Source of the DNA: Rohdeia mirabilis | Lineage (GTDB): Bacteria; Planctomycetota; UBA1135; GCA-002686595 | Assembly (NCBI GenBank): GCA_007750655.1 | Contig: CP036290.1 | Coordinates: 3,906,001 to 3,970,000 of the forward strand | Direction: 5' to 3' | Length of the DNA: 64,000 nt | Shown: in pieces, positions 37,801 through 47,101 of the stretch | Layout: each line of letters starts with the position of its first letter | How positions within the stretch are numbered: position 1 is the stretch's first letter | Notes under the pieces: generated by a model | Database searches by the model: none | Told to the model about the DNA's origin: nothing | The model's input: the letters and a program-made list of their open reading frames with translations, nothing else | Translations under genes and position numbers: made by a program

Positions 37801-38953
37801 GAAGGCCCTCGTGCAGGCTGTCGCGACGGCGGCGGGCCGCGGACGGTTCGAGTCCGTCGAGCAGGGCTTCGAGAACTGGCGCACCGCGCACGAACTCGAC
37901 ACCGATCTCGAGGGCGAACGCCGCGGGGAGCAGAGTCTCGAGCTTGACGGCGTCCTTCGCGGTCGTGACGACGACGCGCCCACCGCGACCGAGACCGACC
38001 ACGTCCTGCGGCTGGTAGTCGTGGTGATCGCCGAAGCGTCGGTGTTCCACGATGCGCGCGCCGAGACCGGCCACGGTGGCCTCGAAGGCGCCGGCGTTGC
38101 CGATGCCACTGACGAGCTCGACCGTCGTGCCGATCAACCGCTCGAGCTCGAAGCGCTGGCCTCCGCTGTCGCGCAGGCACAGAGGGCGGTGGATCGCGTG
38201 CAGGATCGGCAGTTCGGGCACCAGAGCGTGGATGCGGGCCTCGAGGATCGCGAGGCGCTCGGGCTCGACCTGGTCCGTGCGCGTGAGGATGCAGGCCCGG
38301 GCGCGACGCAGCCCCGTGGGCGGTTCGCGCAGGAGTCCGCGCGGCAGCATCAGCTCGGGCGCGTGACCCGCGACCCACGGCAGTCCGAACGGGCGCGTCG
38401 CGTCGACGAGCACGAGGTCGGCGTCGCGCTCGAGCCGGCGATGCTGGAACCCGTCGTCGAGCACGATCGCGTCGCAGCCCAGACGCACCAGTTCGCGCGC
38501 GCCGCGGATGCGATCGGGATCCTGCACGAGCGGCACGCCCGGGAGCGAACGCGCGAGCATGCGCGCCTCGTCGCCCGCGGGACGGCGCGTGCGACCGTCG
38601 GGCGCGGGACCGCGTTCAGCGGCCGGTGCGCGATAGCCGCGGGACAGGACGCCGGGCCGACGTCCGCGCTCGACCAGGGCACGGGTCAGGGCTTCGACCA
38701 CCGGCGTCTTGCCGGTTCCGCCGGTCGTGATGTTCCCGACGCAGATCACGGGAGCGTCGACGCGCGCGCTCGGCAGCAGTCCGCGGTCGTACGCGGCGTT
38801 GCGCGTGCGCGCGATCAGCCCGAAGCACCAGGCGAACGGGCGCAACAGTTCGATGAGGGCACCGCCGCGCGCGAGCCGGTCCTCCGGCCGCGGCGGGGCG
38901 ACGGACGTCACCGATGGCGCGTCGGCCGCTCCTGTCGCTCCGGGTGCAGCCAC
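37793..38953 (-). CDS. lpxK: Tetraacyldisaccharide 4'-kinase
   Basis: Phosphorylates the 4' position of lipid A disaccharide at the inner membrane. 386 residues, slightly above the usual 330 because of an Ala/Pro-rich N-terminal extension. Motifs: VICVGNITTGGTGKTPVVEAL (Walker A), GVLSRGY, AIVLDDGFQHRRLERDADL and VTTAKDAVKL. GTG start at 38953. It lies 24 bp downstream of rpoZ and overlaps the acyltransferase. Confidence 0.95.
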   Translation of the reverse strand: MAAPGATGAADAPSVTSVAPPRPEDRLARGGALIELLRPFAWCFGLIARTRNAAYDRGLLPSARVDAPVICVGNITTGGTGKTPVVEALTRALVERGRRPGVLSRGYRAPAAERGPAPDGRTRRPAGDEARMLARSLPGVPLVQDPDRIRGARELVRLGCDAIVLDDGFQHRRLERDADLVLVDATRPFGLPWVAGHAPELMLPRGLLREPPTGLRRARACILTRTDQVEPERLAILEARIHALVPELPILHAIHRPLCLRDSGGQRFELERLIGTTVELVSGIGNAGAFEATVAGLGARIVEHRRFGDHHDYQPQDVVGLGRGGRVVVTTAKDAVKLETLLPAAFALEIGVEFVRGAPVLEALLDGLEPSAARRRRDSLHEGLHG

Positions 38954-38977
38954 TCGATCCGCTGAGCCGTCGCTCGG

Positions 38978-39205
38978 TCAGATGAGCGGACGCTCTTCCT
39001 CGGGGATGAGCTCGATCAGGCCGCGCTCCATCTCGAGGAATGCGATCTTGATCGGGTTGCGCTCGCGCGTCTCGATCAACGGCGCCGCGCCCTTGATGAG
39101 CTCGCGCACGCGCTTCTGGAGCAACGCGGTCTTGTGGAAGGAGCCGGAGACCGACTTCTGGAGACGCTGCGGGAGGGTCGATTCCGAGGACGTGGACGCG
39201 GGCAT
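38978..39205 (-). CDS. rpoZ: RNA polymerase omega subunit
   Basis: Small subunit that stabilises beta-prime. The 75-residue protein fits the omega pattern: HKTALLQKRVRELIKGAAPL, then IETRERNPIKIAFLEMERGL, corresponding to the usual 'aakRArqL..GapplVe....kplviAleEia.G.i'. ATG start at 39205. Omega is short and variable, so this rests on the pattern rather than a long match. It lies directly upstream of lpxK rather than next to gmk or spoT. Confidence 0.8.
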   Translation of the reverse strand: MPASTSSESTLPQRLQKSVSGSFHKTALLQKRVRELIKGAAPLIETRERNPIKIAFLEMERGLIELIPEEERPLI

Positions 39206-39442
39206 GGGATGGTTTCGACGGTTCGTCGCGTGACGCGGACCACCCTAGCGCGAGGGCCGGGTGGTTCGAGTGGCCGAGAGGCTCGAGGCGATCGGAAGGT
39301 CCGCGGGGGCACGTGGGGCCCGGGACGGTCCCGGCTCGAACGAGTCCGCTCCGAAGGAGCGAGCCGCGCAGCATACCAGGCGCGCAGCCGATGTCCCGCG
39401 GCCACCCGTTCCGGTTCGTCGAGCGGCAGCGGTCCGGACGGC

Positions 39443-39970
39443 CTAGCCCCGCTCGACCAGGTGCGAGCGCAGGGCCTGGAGCGGCAGGGGCCACGGGAGC
39501 GCGAGATCCACGCCCACTTCGGCCAAGCGCTCCAACGAACCGGGGTCCATGCGTCGCCCCGTGACCAGGACCTGGGCGTCGGGGTGCGCCTCGCGCAGGG
39601 AACGCACGCGCTCGAGGTCCTCGGACTCGAAGCCGCAGACCCAGATCCAGTCGACCGGGCCGTGCTCCCCCACTCGGAAGTGGAGCTCGGGGATGGCCTG
39701 GTCGAGCAGGCGAACGAGCGAGTTTCCGAGCCCTTGCTCGTCCTTCAGCGGCAGGACGCGACAGGCCCGTCGCACCGCGAGCTCGCGATTCCGAGCTCGG
39801 TGGCGGGGCTGGGGGCGCAGGGTGAAGCCGCCCGGCTGCGGGCCGGCGACCGACTCCGCGCCGACAGTGGCGTCGGCCTGTGCGTCCTCCGACTCGGGGC
39901 GCGCGGCGTCTCGAGGGACCTTTGGGGCTCGAACGGGGTCGAGCTGGCGGTCGGTGGGCGTGATCTCCAT
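39443..39970 (-). CDS. Hypothetical protein with a receiver-like C-terminal half
   Basis: A 175-residue protein. The N-terminal 60 residues are acidic and Pro/Ala-rich. The C-terminal half (WIWVCGFESEDLERVRSLR, then AQVLVTGRRMDPGSLERLA and VDLALPWPLPLQALRSHL) follows the last three beta-alpha units of a response-regulator receiver domain. The phospho-acceptor Asp and acidic pocket are not visible, so a pseudo-receiver is likely. ATG start at 39970; the gap to rpoZ is 237 bp. Function unknown. Confidence 0.6.
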   Translation of the reverse strand: MEITPTDRQLDPVRAPKVPRDAARPESEDAQADATVGAESVAGPQPGGFTLRPQPRHRARNRELAVRRACRVLPLKDEQGLGNSLVRLLDQAIPELHFRVGEHGPVDWIWVCGFESEDLERVRSLREAHPDAQVLVTGRRMDPGSLERLAEVGVDLALPWPLPLQALRSHLVERG

Positions 39971-40562
39971 GGATGGGCGAGCGGTCGGAGAGTGCTGGAG
40001 TCGGTCGGGAGCGACGCGGTCCGCAGGCGGCGATCCGACGGCAAGGTCGGTCGCGGCGAGCGGTGTGTGCAGGGCTCGGTGGATTGACGAGGTTCGGGGC
40101 GGTCCAGGATCCCTTCGATGAGTCGATACGGAGCCCAGGCGCCGGTGCTGGCACCGGACAGGTGGGTCGTCCGATCGAGGTCGACCCGCGCTCGGCACCT
40201 GGGGAACGCCGGGGCCGGAGTCGAAAGCGTTCGGAAACGTTGCTGTTCGCCGGGACGGACCTCCCGTAGAAGGTTGGACGGAACGGCGAGCCGTACTCCG
40301 CCAGCTTCCGACCGAAGGCCCGCGTCCGTGGCAACATTGGGATCCCTATCCAGGCCGGGGACAGCAGGCTACGAACGAATCGATGCTCCCGCCGCGCGCC
40401 GGGGAGGCGGCTCTCGCGCCCTTCCTCCACCTCGACCGCCGCGCCTCCACACTCCCGTCCCCGCGCACGTCCCCCTGTCGATCCGGCCCTCGATCCGCCT
40501 GCCGTGGCCGTCGAGGGAGTCGGGGGAACCGAAAGCAGGTCTTCGACCGCCCTACCACGTCC
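39971..40562. other. Non-coding divergent region
   Basis: About 590 bp between the receiver-like gene (minus) and the PPIase gene (plus). Open frames in it have implausible, Arg/Pro-rich composition. It should carry both promoters. Nothing else recognised. Confidence 0.4.
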
Positions 40563-42491
40563 ATGCTCACTCCTCTCGTCGGCCTGTTCCTGCTGCCCCT
40601 GGTCCTGCACCAGGATCCCGCGACCCTCGCGGACCGAGATCCCCTCGCGGTACCGGTCATCCGCTACCAGGCACCAGTCCACCTGGACGACGGAAGCACC
40701 GGGGCGGAAGAGACCCTCCTGAGCTGGGAGGACTACGCCGCCTGGCTGTTGCGCCAGCGCGGTCGGGCCCGGGCAGTGCCGTTCGGCGTGGTGGTGGCGG
40801 TCGAGCGACTGGCTGCTCGGCGCGGCGTCGAGGTCTCCGACGAAGAGGTCGAACGGATCCTCGACGAGGAGATCGCGCACCGGATCGAGCACGCCTTCGG
40901 TGGCGACGAATCCGCGTGGCGCGCCGAGGTGGCTTCGCTGGGCCGCACGGTCGGAGGGGTCCGTCGGGAGCGCTCGACCATGCTGCACCTCGACCTGCTC
41001 GCCGAACGGATCCTCACCCTCGACTGGGTCGTGGGACCCGAGGAGGTGAAGATCGAATGGGAGCGGACCTTCGGACCGAACGGACACTCGATCGAGGTGC
41101 GCGGACTGCAGCTCCGCATCGATCCGCCGACGACCGAGGACCGACTCACGCGCGAAGAAGCGAAGGAACTGCGCGAGGCTCGACGCCAGGAGCTGCTCGC
41201 CGAAGCCCGGACGCTGCGCGCGGAGGCTCTGGCGGGCACACCGTTCGAGACGCTCGTCGCCCTGCGGAGCGACGACGAACCCTCCAAGGAGTCGGGCGGC
41301 CGGATGCCTGGGATCGTCCTGCGCAAGGCGTGGCCGCAGGGCGTCGTCGACGAGCTCGTCACGTTGACGCCCGGCGAGATCACGCGACCGTTCGAGTCAC
41401 GCGGCGGCATCTGGCTGCTGCAAGTGGTCTCGACCAAGACCACGCCGCTCGCGGACGTGGCCGCTCAGCTCGAGCGCGCCCTCGTCGAACGCGGACCGGG
41501 AACCGAGCGGACGAACGCGTTCCTCGAGTCGCTCGAACGCACCTCGACGATCGATTTCCCCTTGGCCGACGTGAACGCGGACCCGGTCGGAATGCTCACG
41601 AAGGGATCGATCGTGGTGAACGGCGAGCCGGTGCCGCTCCTCAACTTCGCGCGCTGGATCATGCACGTCGAGGGCGAGACGTACGGGCCCGAGTGCGCGG
41701 GACGTCGATGCGTCGAGGCGCTCGCGACTGCGAACGGCCTCAGCGTCGATCAGGACGAACTCGACGCGCGCATCGACCGCGAACTGGTCTTCACGCTCGA
41801 GCTCGGCTTCAAGGGCCGCAAGGAGGACTGGCTGAAACGACTCGCGCAGATCGGGTCGAACGAGGCCGGATGGCGCCTGGACGTGGGACGCGAGCTGCGC
41901 ATCGACATCCTGGTCGAGAAGCTGCTCTCCAAGGACCGCGTCGTCACTCGCGACGATGCGCGCAATCTCTACCTGCAACGCTACGGCACCGAGGGCGAGA
42001 AGATCGACGCGCGCTACGTGGTCTTCGACCTCGGGATCGAGCCGCAGCGGGACGACGAGACGCCGCGTGAGTGGAAGCAACGACTCGCCGAAGCAGCCCG
42101 TCCGCTGCTGCCGCTGTTCGCGGAGCTGCAGGAACGTTTCGACGACGGCGAGGACTTCGGCGCCCTGGCGCGGCGCTACAGCCAGGACCCCGTGTCCGCC
42201 AAGAACGGAGGGCGTCCGCTCGGCGGCTTCGACGAGCGTTCACTGCCGGACGACGTGCGCGATGCGTTGCGTCGCCAGCCCGTCGGCGTACTCGGCGAAC
42301 CGCTCCCGATCGGATCGAAGGCCTACATGTTCGAAGTCACCGCGCGGGTGAAGGTGGAGTTCGACGAGATCGTCGACGACCTCGTCGAGGAGATCGAGAG
42401 CAAGCCCCCGGACCCGATCCGTGTGGCCACGTTCTTCAACGACCTCACGTCGCGCGCACGTCCGACGCCCCTGCCCGGAATGTGGCGCTGA
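40563..42491 (+). CDS. Secreted parvulin-type peptidylprolyl isomerase, two domains
   Basis: Periplasmic foldase of 642 residues. The signal peptide is MLTPLVGLFLLPLVLH. Two parvulin-like domains are visible: one near residues 155-320 (IEVRGLQLRI, then PFETLVALRSDDEPSKESGG and GGIWLLQVVS), the other near 480-600 (DARYVVFDLGI, then DGEDFGALARRYSQDPVSAK, NGGRPLGGF and SKAYMFEV). Each is preceded by SurA/PrsA-like helical regions, so the protein looks like an internal duplication. Role inferred: folding of envelope proteins. ATG start at 40563 chosen for the signal peptide. Confidence 0.85.
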   Translation: MLTPLVGLFLLPLVLHQDPATLADRDPLAVPVIRYQAPVHLDDGSTGAEETLLSWEDYAAWLLRQRGRARAVPFGVVVAVERLAARRGVEVSDEEVERILDEEIAHRIEHAFGGDESAWRAEVASLGRTVGGVRRERSTMLHLDLLAERILTLDWVVGPEEVKIEWERTFGPNGHSIEVRGLQLRIDPPTTEDRLTREEAKELREARRQELLAEARTLRAEALAGTPFETLVALRSDDEPSKESGGRMPGIVLRKAWPQGVVDELVTLTPGEITRPFESRGGIWLLQVVSTKTTPLADVAAQLERALVERGPGTERTNAFLESLERTSTIDFPLADVNADPVGMLTKGSIVVNGEPVPLLNFARWIMHVEGETYGPECAGRRCVEALATANGLSVDQDELDARIDRELVFTLELGFKGRKEDWLKRLAQIGSNEAGWRLDVGRELRIDILVEKLLSKDRVVTRDDARNLYLQRYGTEGEKIDARYVVFDLGIEPQRDDETPREWKQRLAEAARPLLPLFAELQERFDDGEDFGALARRYSQDPVSAKNGGRPLGGFDERSLPDDVRDALRRQPVGVLGEPLPIGSKAYMFEVTARVKVEFDEIVDDLVEEIESKPPDPIRVATFFNDLTSRARPTPLPGMWR

Positions 42492-42510
42492 CCTGTGGGT
42501 CCGCGTCGCG

Positions 42511-42542
42511 CGCCCCGAGGAGCGACGTGCGCTCCCGGGGCG
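42511..42542. terminator. Hairpin between convergent genes
   Basis: CGCCCCG-A-GGAGCG and CGCTCC-CGGGGCG form a 13-bp stem with one bulged A and a 5-base loop. It lies 20 bp after the PPIase stop and about 100 bp before the convergent glycosyltransferase stop at 42646. No T-tract. Confidence 0.5.
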
Positions 42543-42645
42543 ACTCGGCGCACCGTGCACCGCTGGGACAGGTGGCGCCGAACACGCGCCGCTCGCCTCG
42601 GGACGACGACGTGCGAGGCGAGCGCGGCGTGCGCGCGTCACACCG

Positions 42646-44685
42646 TCAGCGCGACAGTTCGCGCAACTCGGCCAGTCGCGACTCGAACAGCTGACGCGTG
42701 GCCGGATCGCGCGAACGCTCGCGCAGGTCCTCGAGCAGCTCGGCCGCTTCGCGCGCAGGGAGCGCCGCCCCCGAGTCGCCTCGATCGCGCGCGCGCAGGG
42801 CGACGAGATAGAGCGCGTTCGCGAGACCGAGCTGGACCTCCTCGTTCGCCGGATCGAACGCGTGCGCCGTCCTGAAGCTGCGAACCGCCGCGTCCGGACG
42901 CCCCACACCGAGTTGGATGGCACCGGCGACGACGGAGGCCCGGAATCGCTCGCGCGCGTTCACTTCGGGCCGCTCCAGCACCACGCGCATGCGGTCGAGC
43001 GCCGAGTCGAGCAGACGAGCCCCCTCTTCGCGCGCCGCCGTGTCGCCCGTGCGCCCCACGAGCTCGAACCCGCGCTGGGCGTCGAGCTGGGCCGCGAGCG
43101 TCATGACACGCGACGTCCCGGGGTAGCGCTGGTCGAGTTCCTCCGCGATGCCGCGCGCGCGATCGCGAGCCTCGTCGCTGCCTTCCTCCACCAGGTAGAC
43201 GGCCAGGTTGAAGCGGCGCTCGTCCAGGTCCTCGGCACGGGCGTCCGCGGGCAGGACCGGCACCCAGGCCAGGAAGGCCGCCGGCACCGCTGCCGCCGCG
43301 AGGAGCACGACACGGCGCTCCTTCCTGGTCCACGCGACGACGTACCAACCGGCGAACGGAAGGAGCCAGACCGCCAGCGGCAGGCGCGCGCGCATGCTCG
43401 TCACCGTCAGGACGATCGTCACCAGGTAGGCGGCGTTCAACCAGACGAGCGGCCAGGCGCGGCGCTCGGCGCGGGCCACGACGAGGAACGACGCGACGCC
43501 GCACAGTCCGAGGAACCCCCACAACGGCCAACCGGGTGGAAGGAAGCGCAGGGTCGCGACGAACCCCTCGTCCCAGTCGTAGCTGTGGTTGTCCGGCACC
43601 TCGTAGCCGCCGAGCGTGAGCCGCAGCTTGTTCCACAGGATCCGCGCGTGGAGCGCCGGATCGTCGCGCACGCTCCGCGCCACCTCCCCCATCCAGAAAC
43701 CGCTGACCTCGCCGGGATCGAGCGTGCGACCGGTGCGGCGCTCGGCCTCGTTCTTCCAGTCGCCAGCCTCGTGCTCCGGAATGCCGCGCACCCAGTCGAA
43801 CTCCGTCGCGCGGCCGTAGGGATTGTCGGCGTTGTTGCCGCCGTAGAGGTTCGTTCCGGCCCCCGACGTCGTGAGCGCGAAGACGTCGCCCACGTACCAG
43901 TTGCGCGCTGCGGTCGGCACCAGGATCGCCGCGATCCCCACGACCATCAGCCCCGTGTCGCGCACGACGCGCTGCGAAGCGTACGACCAACGCAGGGCGC
44001 GCGAGAGAGCCGGCCAGGCCACGAGCACCGGCAACAGGATCAACGCGTTGCCGCGCAACAGGGCGCCGAGGCCGCCGAGCACGCCGATCGCGAGTACGGT
44101 GCGCGCCGAGGGCGCGGAGCGCGGATCGGGACGACGCTGGGCTCCGTCCACCGGCGCGGCGTCCGAACTAGGACCGACGACCAGCACCGCGAGCAGGGTC
44201 CACAGCGGGACGAACAGGTTGGGCTTGAGCAGCAGGCACGCCATGAGGGCGTGGGTCGGATGGAGCGCCAGTCCCACACCGGCGATCGCGGCCGCGACCG
44301 TGGAACCGAACGCGCGCTTGGTGAGCACCGAGACGCCCACGCAGGTGAGCGCGCCGAGCAGCGCCTGCACGAGCCGCACGACGGTCCGATCGGGCCCTGC
44401 CACGGCGAAGATCGTGGCCAACCAGTAGGGATAGAGCGGCTCCTGGAAGAAGACCTCGTCGCCGATCCAGTCGCCGCCGGAGATCTCGAGCGCCCAACGT
44501 TCGTAGGAGGCCTCGTCGATGACGGGACGCTCGGCCAGAGGGTGATGGGCTTCGAAGTCGAGGACGACCGCGACGCGCACCAGGAGCGCGACGGCGAGCA
44601 CCGACCAGAGCACGAGCCGGTACCAGCTCGGCCCCTTCTCGGCGGCCGGGGTGGCTGCGGCGGGTCTCGTTCCTCCTGCACTCAT
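42646..44685 (-). CDS. GT39-type membrane glycosyltransferase with TPR-like tail
   Basis: A 679-residue membrane protein. The N-terminal part resembles dolichyl/undecaprenyl-phosphate mannosyltransferases of the GT39/ArnT class: a first helix, an acidic loop (FEAHHPLAERPVIDEASYERW, with the Glu-Asp needed in such loops), PLYPYWLATIFAVAG, then about ten membrane helices. The last 200 residues form helical repeats typical of TPR (RARGIAEELDQRYPG, RFRASVVAGAIQLG, AVRSFRTAHAFDPANEEVQLG). The substrate is unknown. ATG start at 44685, in an ATGA overlap with the GT2 stop, so it is co-translated with the GT2 gene. Confidence 0.85.
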   Translation of the reverse strand: MSAGGTRPAAATPAAEKGPSWYRLVLWSVLAVALLVRVAVVLDFEAHHPLAERPVIDEASYERWALEISGGDWIGDEVFFQEPLYPYWLATIFAVAGPDRTVVRLVQALLGALTCVGVSVLTKRAFGSTVAAAIAGVGLALHPTHALMACLLLKPNLFVPLWTLLAVLVVGPSSDAAPVDGAQRRPDPRSAPSARTVLAIGVLGGLGALLRGNALILLPVLVAWPALSRALRWSYASQRVVRDTGLMVVGIAAILVPTAARNWYVGDVFALTTSGAGTNLYGGNNADNPYGRATEFDWVRGIPEHEAGDWKNEAERRTGRTLDPGEVSGFWMGEVARSVRDDPALHARILWNKLRLTLGGYEVPDNHSYDWDEGFVATLRFLPPGWPLWGFLGLCGVASFLVVARAERRAWPLVWLNAAYLVTIVLTVTSMRARLPLAVWLLPFAGWYVVAWTRKERRVVLLAAAAVPAAFLAWVPVLPADARAEDLDERRFNLAVYLVEEGSDEARDRARGIAEELDQRYPGTSRVMTLAAQLDAQRGFELVGRTGDTAAREEGARLLDSALDRMRVVLERPEVNARERFRASVVAGAIQLGVGRPDAAVRSFRTAHAFDPANEEVQLGLANALYLVALRARDRGDSGAALPAREAAELLEDLRERSRDPATRQLFESRLAELRELSR

Positions 44686-45848
44686 CGCGGTCGGGCGGCC
44701 GTCTCGTCGGCCTCGTCGGTCACACCATCGCGGTCCATGTGCCAGCGGTCCGAACTGCTGGCGCCCTGCTGCGCGCGACTGGCGCGCGCTGCATCGCGCA
44801 CCACGCGCATGAGTGCGGCGAGGTCGCGGAGCGGGGAAGCTACCAGCACGGCGGCGACGGCCACCAGACCCGCTCCGAGCGGACCCGCGAACGACCAGGC
44901 CAGCGCGCCCAGTGCAAGGGCGACGAGGGCCGCCGCGGGGAGCCACAGGTGCGCTGCGAGCGCGGGGCCGCGCCGGTAGAACCACCACTGGACGCGGTCG
45001 ACGAGACCCGCTCCGAGCGGACAACCACGCGTCGCTCGCGCTGCGTGAGCGCGCGCGCCGTGCTCGAGGGCGTCGAAGTAGGCCCGCGCTCGACGTCCGG
45101 CCTGTTCCTGCGCGCGGGGTCCGGGGGCGGTCTTCACCTCGTGGAAGACGGCTCCGCGAACCAGCTCGACGCGCTGACCGGTGGCACGGACGCGCAGCAT
45201 CAGGTCGAGGTCGTCGGCAGCGATCCCGGGGGTCGGCTCGACGGCGAGCTCGCGCCGCCAGACGAGGAGTTGGCCGTGCACGCTGAACAGGCGCCCCGAC
45301 AGCGACTCGCAGCGGCGCACCCAGGCCGTGATTCGGTCGTACCGCCCGCCCGCGTCGGGGGCCGTGGACGCGACGGTGCCGTCCGCTTCGAGCGCGTCGA
45401 CGAAGTGCTGCGCGCCGCAGGCCAGGCCGAGTCGCGGCGCGGCGGCGAAGCGCTCGCACACGCGCACGAGGGCGTCGGCCTCGAGCACCACGTCCGCATC
45501 GGTGATGCCCACGAGCGCGGGACGTTCGGCCGGAGGCAGCCCCTCGACGAAGCGCAGCCCCGTTCTGATCGCCGAGGTCTTCCCGGGCGGTCCGTCGTTG
45601 ACGACGACCTCGATCACGACTCGGGCCGATTCGTCCGGCGCGAGCCGCTTGGCGAACGTGCGAGCCCGTTCGGCGGTGTCGTCCGCGCTGTGGTCGTCCA
45701 CCAGGACCACGAGTCCGCGACCTTCGGGCCACTCGCAGCGGACGAGATTGCGCAGGCGCCGCTCGACGACCGACGCTTCGTCGTGGCACGGAACGATCAG
45801 CCCGAGACGAAGCTCGCTCGGGCCGGGCGGCGAGCCGTTCGCGTTCAA
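44682..45848 (-). CDS. Family 2 glycosyltransferase with C-terminal membrane segment
   Basis: A 388-residue GT2: LIVPCHDEASVVERRLRN, VVLVDDHSADDTAERART, VGITDADVVLEADAL (the DxD-type metal site) and HGQLLVWRRELAVEPTPG, then AADDLDLMLRVRATG. Two hydrophobic segments near residue 310-360 anchor it. The sugar donor is unknown. The start is taken as the TTG at 45848, which overlaps the radical SAM stop as TTGA (MNANGSPPGPSELRLGLIVP). It is the middle gene of the radical SAM - GT2 - GT39 operon. Confidence 0.87.
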   Translation of the reverse strand: MNANGSPPGPSELRLGLIVPCHDEASVVERRLRNLVRCEWPEGRGLVVLVDDHSADDTAERARTFAKRLAPDESARVVIEVVVNDGPPGKTSAIRTGLRFVEGLPPAERPALVGITDADVVLEADALVRVCERFAAAPRLGLACGAQHFVDALEADGTVASTAPDAGGRYDRITAWVRRCESLSGRLFSVHGQLLVWRRELAVEPTPGIAADDLDLMLRVRATGQRVELVRGAVFHEVKTAPGPRAQEQAGRRARAYFDALEHGARAHAARATRGCPLGAGLVDRVQWWFYRRGPALAAHLWLPAAALVALALGALAWSFAGPLGAGLVAVAAVLVASPLRDLAALMRVVRDAARASRAQQGASSSDRWHMDRDGVTDEADETAARPR

Positions 45849-46951
45849 CGCCGCAGGGTCCGCACCGCGAGCCGCGGCCAGACCTTGGGGGTGAAGAGGA
45901 CGTTGTCGGCCTGCGCGCACTCCCAGGTGCAGCGGCAGCGCGTCGCGACGATCTCCTCGCGCAGAACGCGCCGCTCCTCGTTCGCCCACAGCCGCTCGAG
46001 GTCCCAGTCCACGTCGCCGAGGTTGCCGATCGAACGCCCGAGGATCTCGCAGGGATGGACCTCTCCGTTCTCGAACACGACGGCGGAGACCGAACCGGCC
46101 GTGCAGGGCAGATGGCCGTCGGTCCGCCCTTCGGCCGTGCGCGCGACGTGCTCGTACATCAGTTCGTCCCGTGCCACGGCCAGGCGAGCGAACGGGAAGT
46201 CGTAGTACGGCAGCGAACCGTCGGCGACCAGGCGCGCCTTGGCGGCGACGACCTCGCGATAGCGCGCCACGTCGACTTCGAGCAGTGACTCGTCGAGGGC
46301 CGTTCCGCGGGCCAGGTTGATCGTCACGTTGTCCGGGCGGTACGTGCGCACGAGTTCTTCGAGGTGCTCGGCGAGGTGGTCCTGGTTCTCCTTCGTCACC
46401 GTCACGATCAGTCCGGCGCCGAGGTTCGGCAGCCGAGCCGCGACCTCCTTCAGCCGCACGAGGGCGGCGAGGCTCTTCGCGTGGCCGCCGGGCACCTGAC
46501 GAATCGCGTCGTGCACGTCGGGCCGGCCGTCGATCGAGATCGAGACCGAGAGGTAGGTGTCCGGACACTCGCGCGCGATCCGTTCCGCGATCTGCGGCGT
46601 GCGGGCCACGAGTCCGTTCGTCGGAATCGCCAGGTGGCGCAGTCCGCGACTGGCGAAGGCGGTCGCCAACTCCGGCAGGTCGCGGCGCAGGAACGGCTCA
46701 CCGCCTCCGAAGCTGACCCACAGAAGGTCTCCCATGCGCGTCGTGGACTCGGCCAGGCGTTCGATCTGCTCGAGCGTCGGGCCGGGCACGGACGCCGCCA
46801 CCTCCTGGAAGTGGAAGCAGTGCCGACAGCGCAGATTGCACGCTCCCGTGACGAAGAGCGTCAGGTGGACGGGCGCACCGGAGCGCAGCGTCGCACGGAC
46901 CGCGACCGGGATGTAGGAACGTGCCTTCAACGTCTGCATCGTAGCCGCCAC
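45845..46951 (-). CDS. Radical SAM / SPASM domain protein
   Basis: A 368-residue enzyme. The radical SAM cluster motif is TGACNLRCRHCFHF (Cys-x3-Cys-x2-Cys), with the SAM-binding GGGEPFLRRDLPEL and SVSISIDGRPDVHDAIR. The C-terminus has SPASM-type auxiliary-cluster cysteines: PCTAG, HPCEILG, GNLGDVDWDLERLW and TRCRCTWEC. SPASM enzymes often modify peptides, but here the operon partners are glycosyltransferases, so the substrate is open. The start is GTG at 46951; an ATG four codons later (46939) is equally possible. Confidence 0.9.
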   Translation of the reverse strand: MAATMQTLKARSYIPVAVRATLRSGAPVHLTLFVTGACNLRCRHCFHFQEVAASVPGPTLEQIERLAESTTRMGDLLWVSFGGGEPFLRRDLPELATAFASRGLRHLAIPTNGLVARTPQIAERIARECPDTYLSVSISIDGRPDVHDAIRQVPGGHAKSLAALVRLKEVAARLPNLGAGLIVTVTKENQDHLAEHLEELVRTYRPDNVTINLARGTALDESLLEVDVARYREVVAAKARLVADGSLPYYDFPFARLAVARDELMYEHVARTAEGRTDGHLPCTAGSVSAVVFENGEVHPCEILGRSIGNLGDVDWDLERLWANEERRVLREEIVATRCRCTWECAQADNVLFTPKVWPRLAVRTLRR

Positions 46952-47016
46952 CGCTCGACACCGATGAACGGTCGCCCCGCAAGAACGGGCGCGAAAGCAA
47001 AGCAGCTCACCGAACG

Positions 47017-47050
47017 CGACGAGGGGGAGCCCGTGGGCTCCCCCTCGTCG
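47017..47050. terminator. 34-bp perfect inverted repeat
   Basis: CGACGAGGGGGAGCCC (47017-47032) pairs with GGGCTCCCCCTCGTCG (47035-47050), a perfect 16-bp stem with a 2-base spacer. It is 51 bp past the stop of the FG-GAP protein on the minus strand. No T-tract follows; a very stable terminator or mRNA-stabilising stem is likely. Confidence 0.65.
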
Positions 47051-47101
47051 TCGAGACGGGTCACCGCTCGACCGGTGGTCGAACGGTCATCCTCGAACCC
47101 C

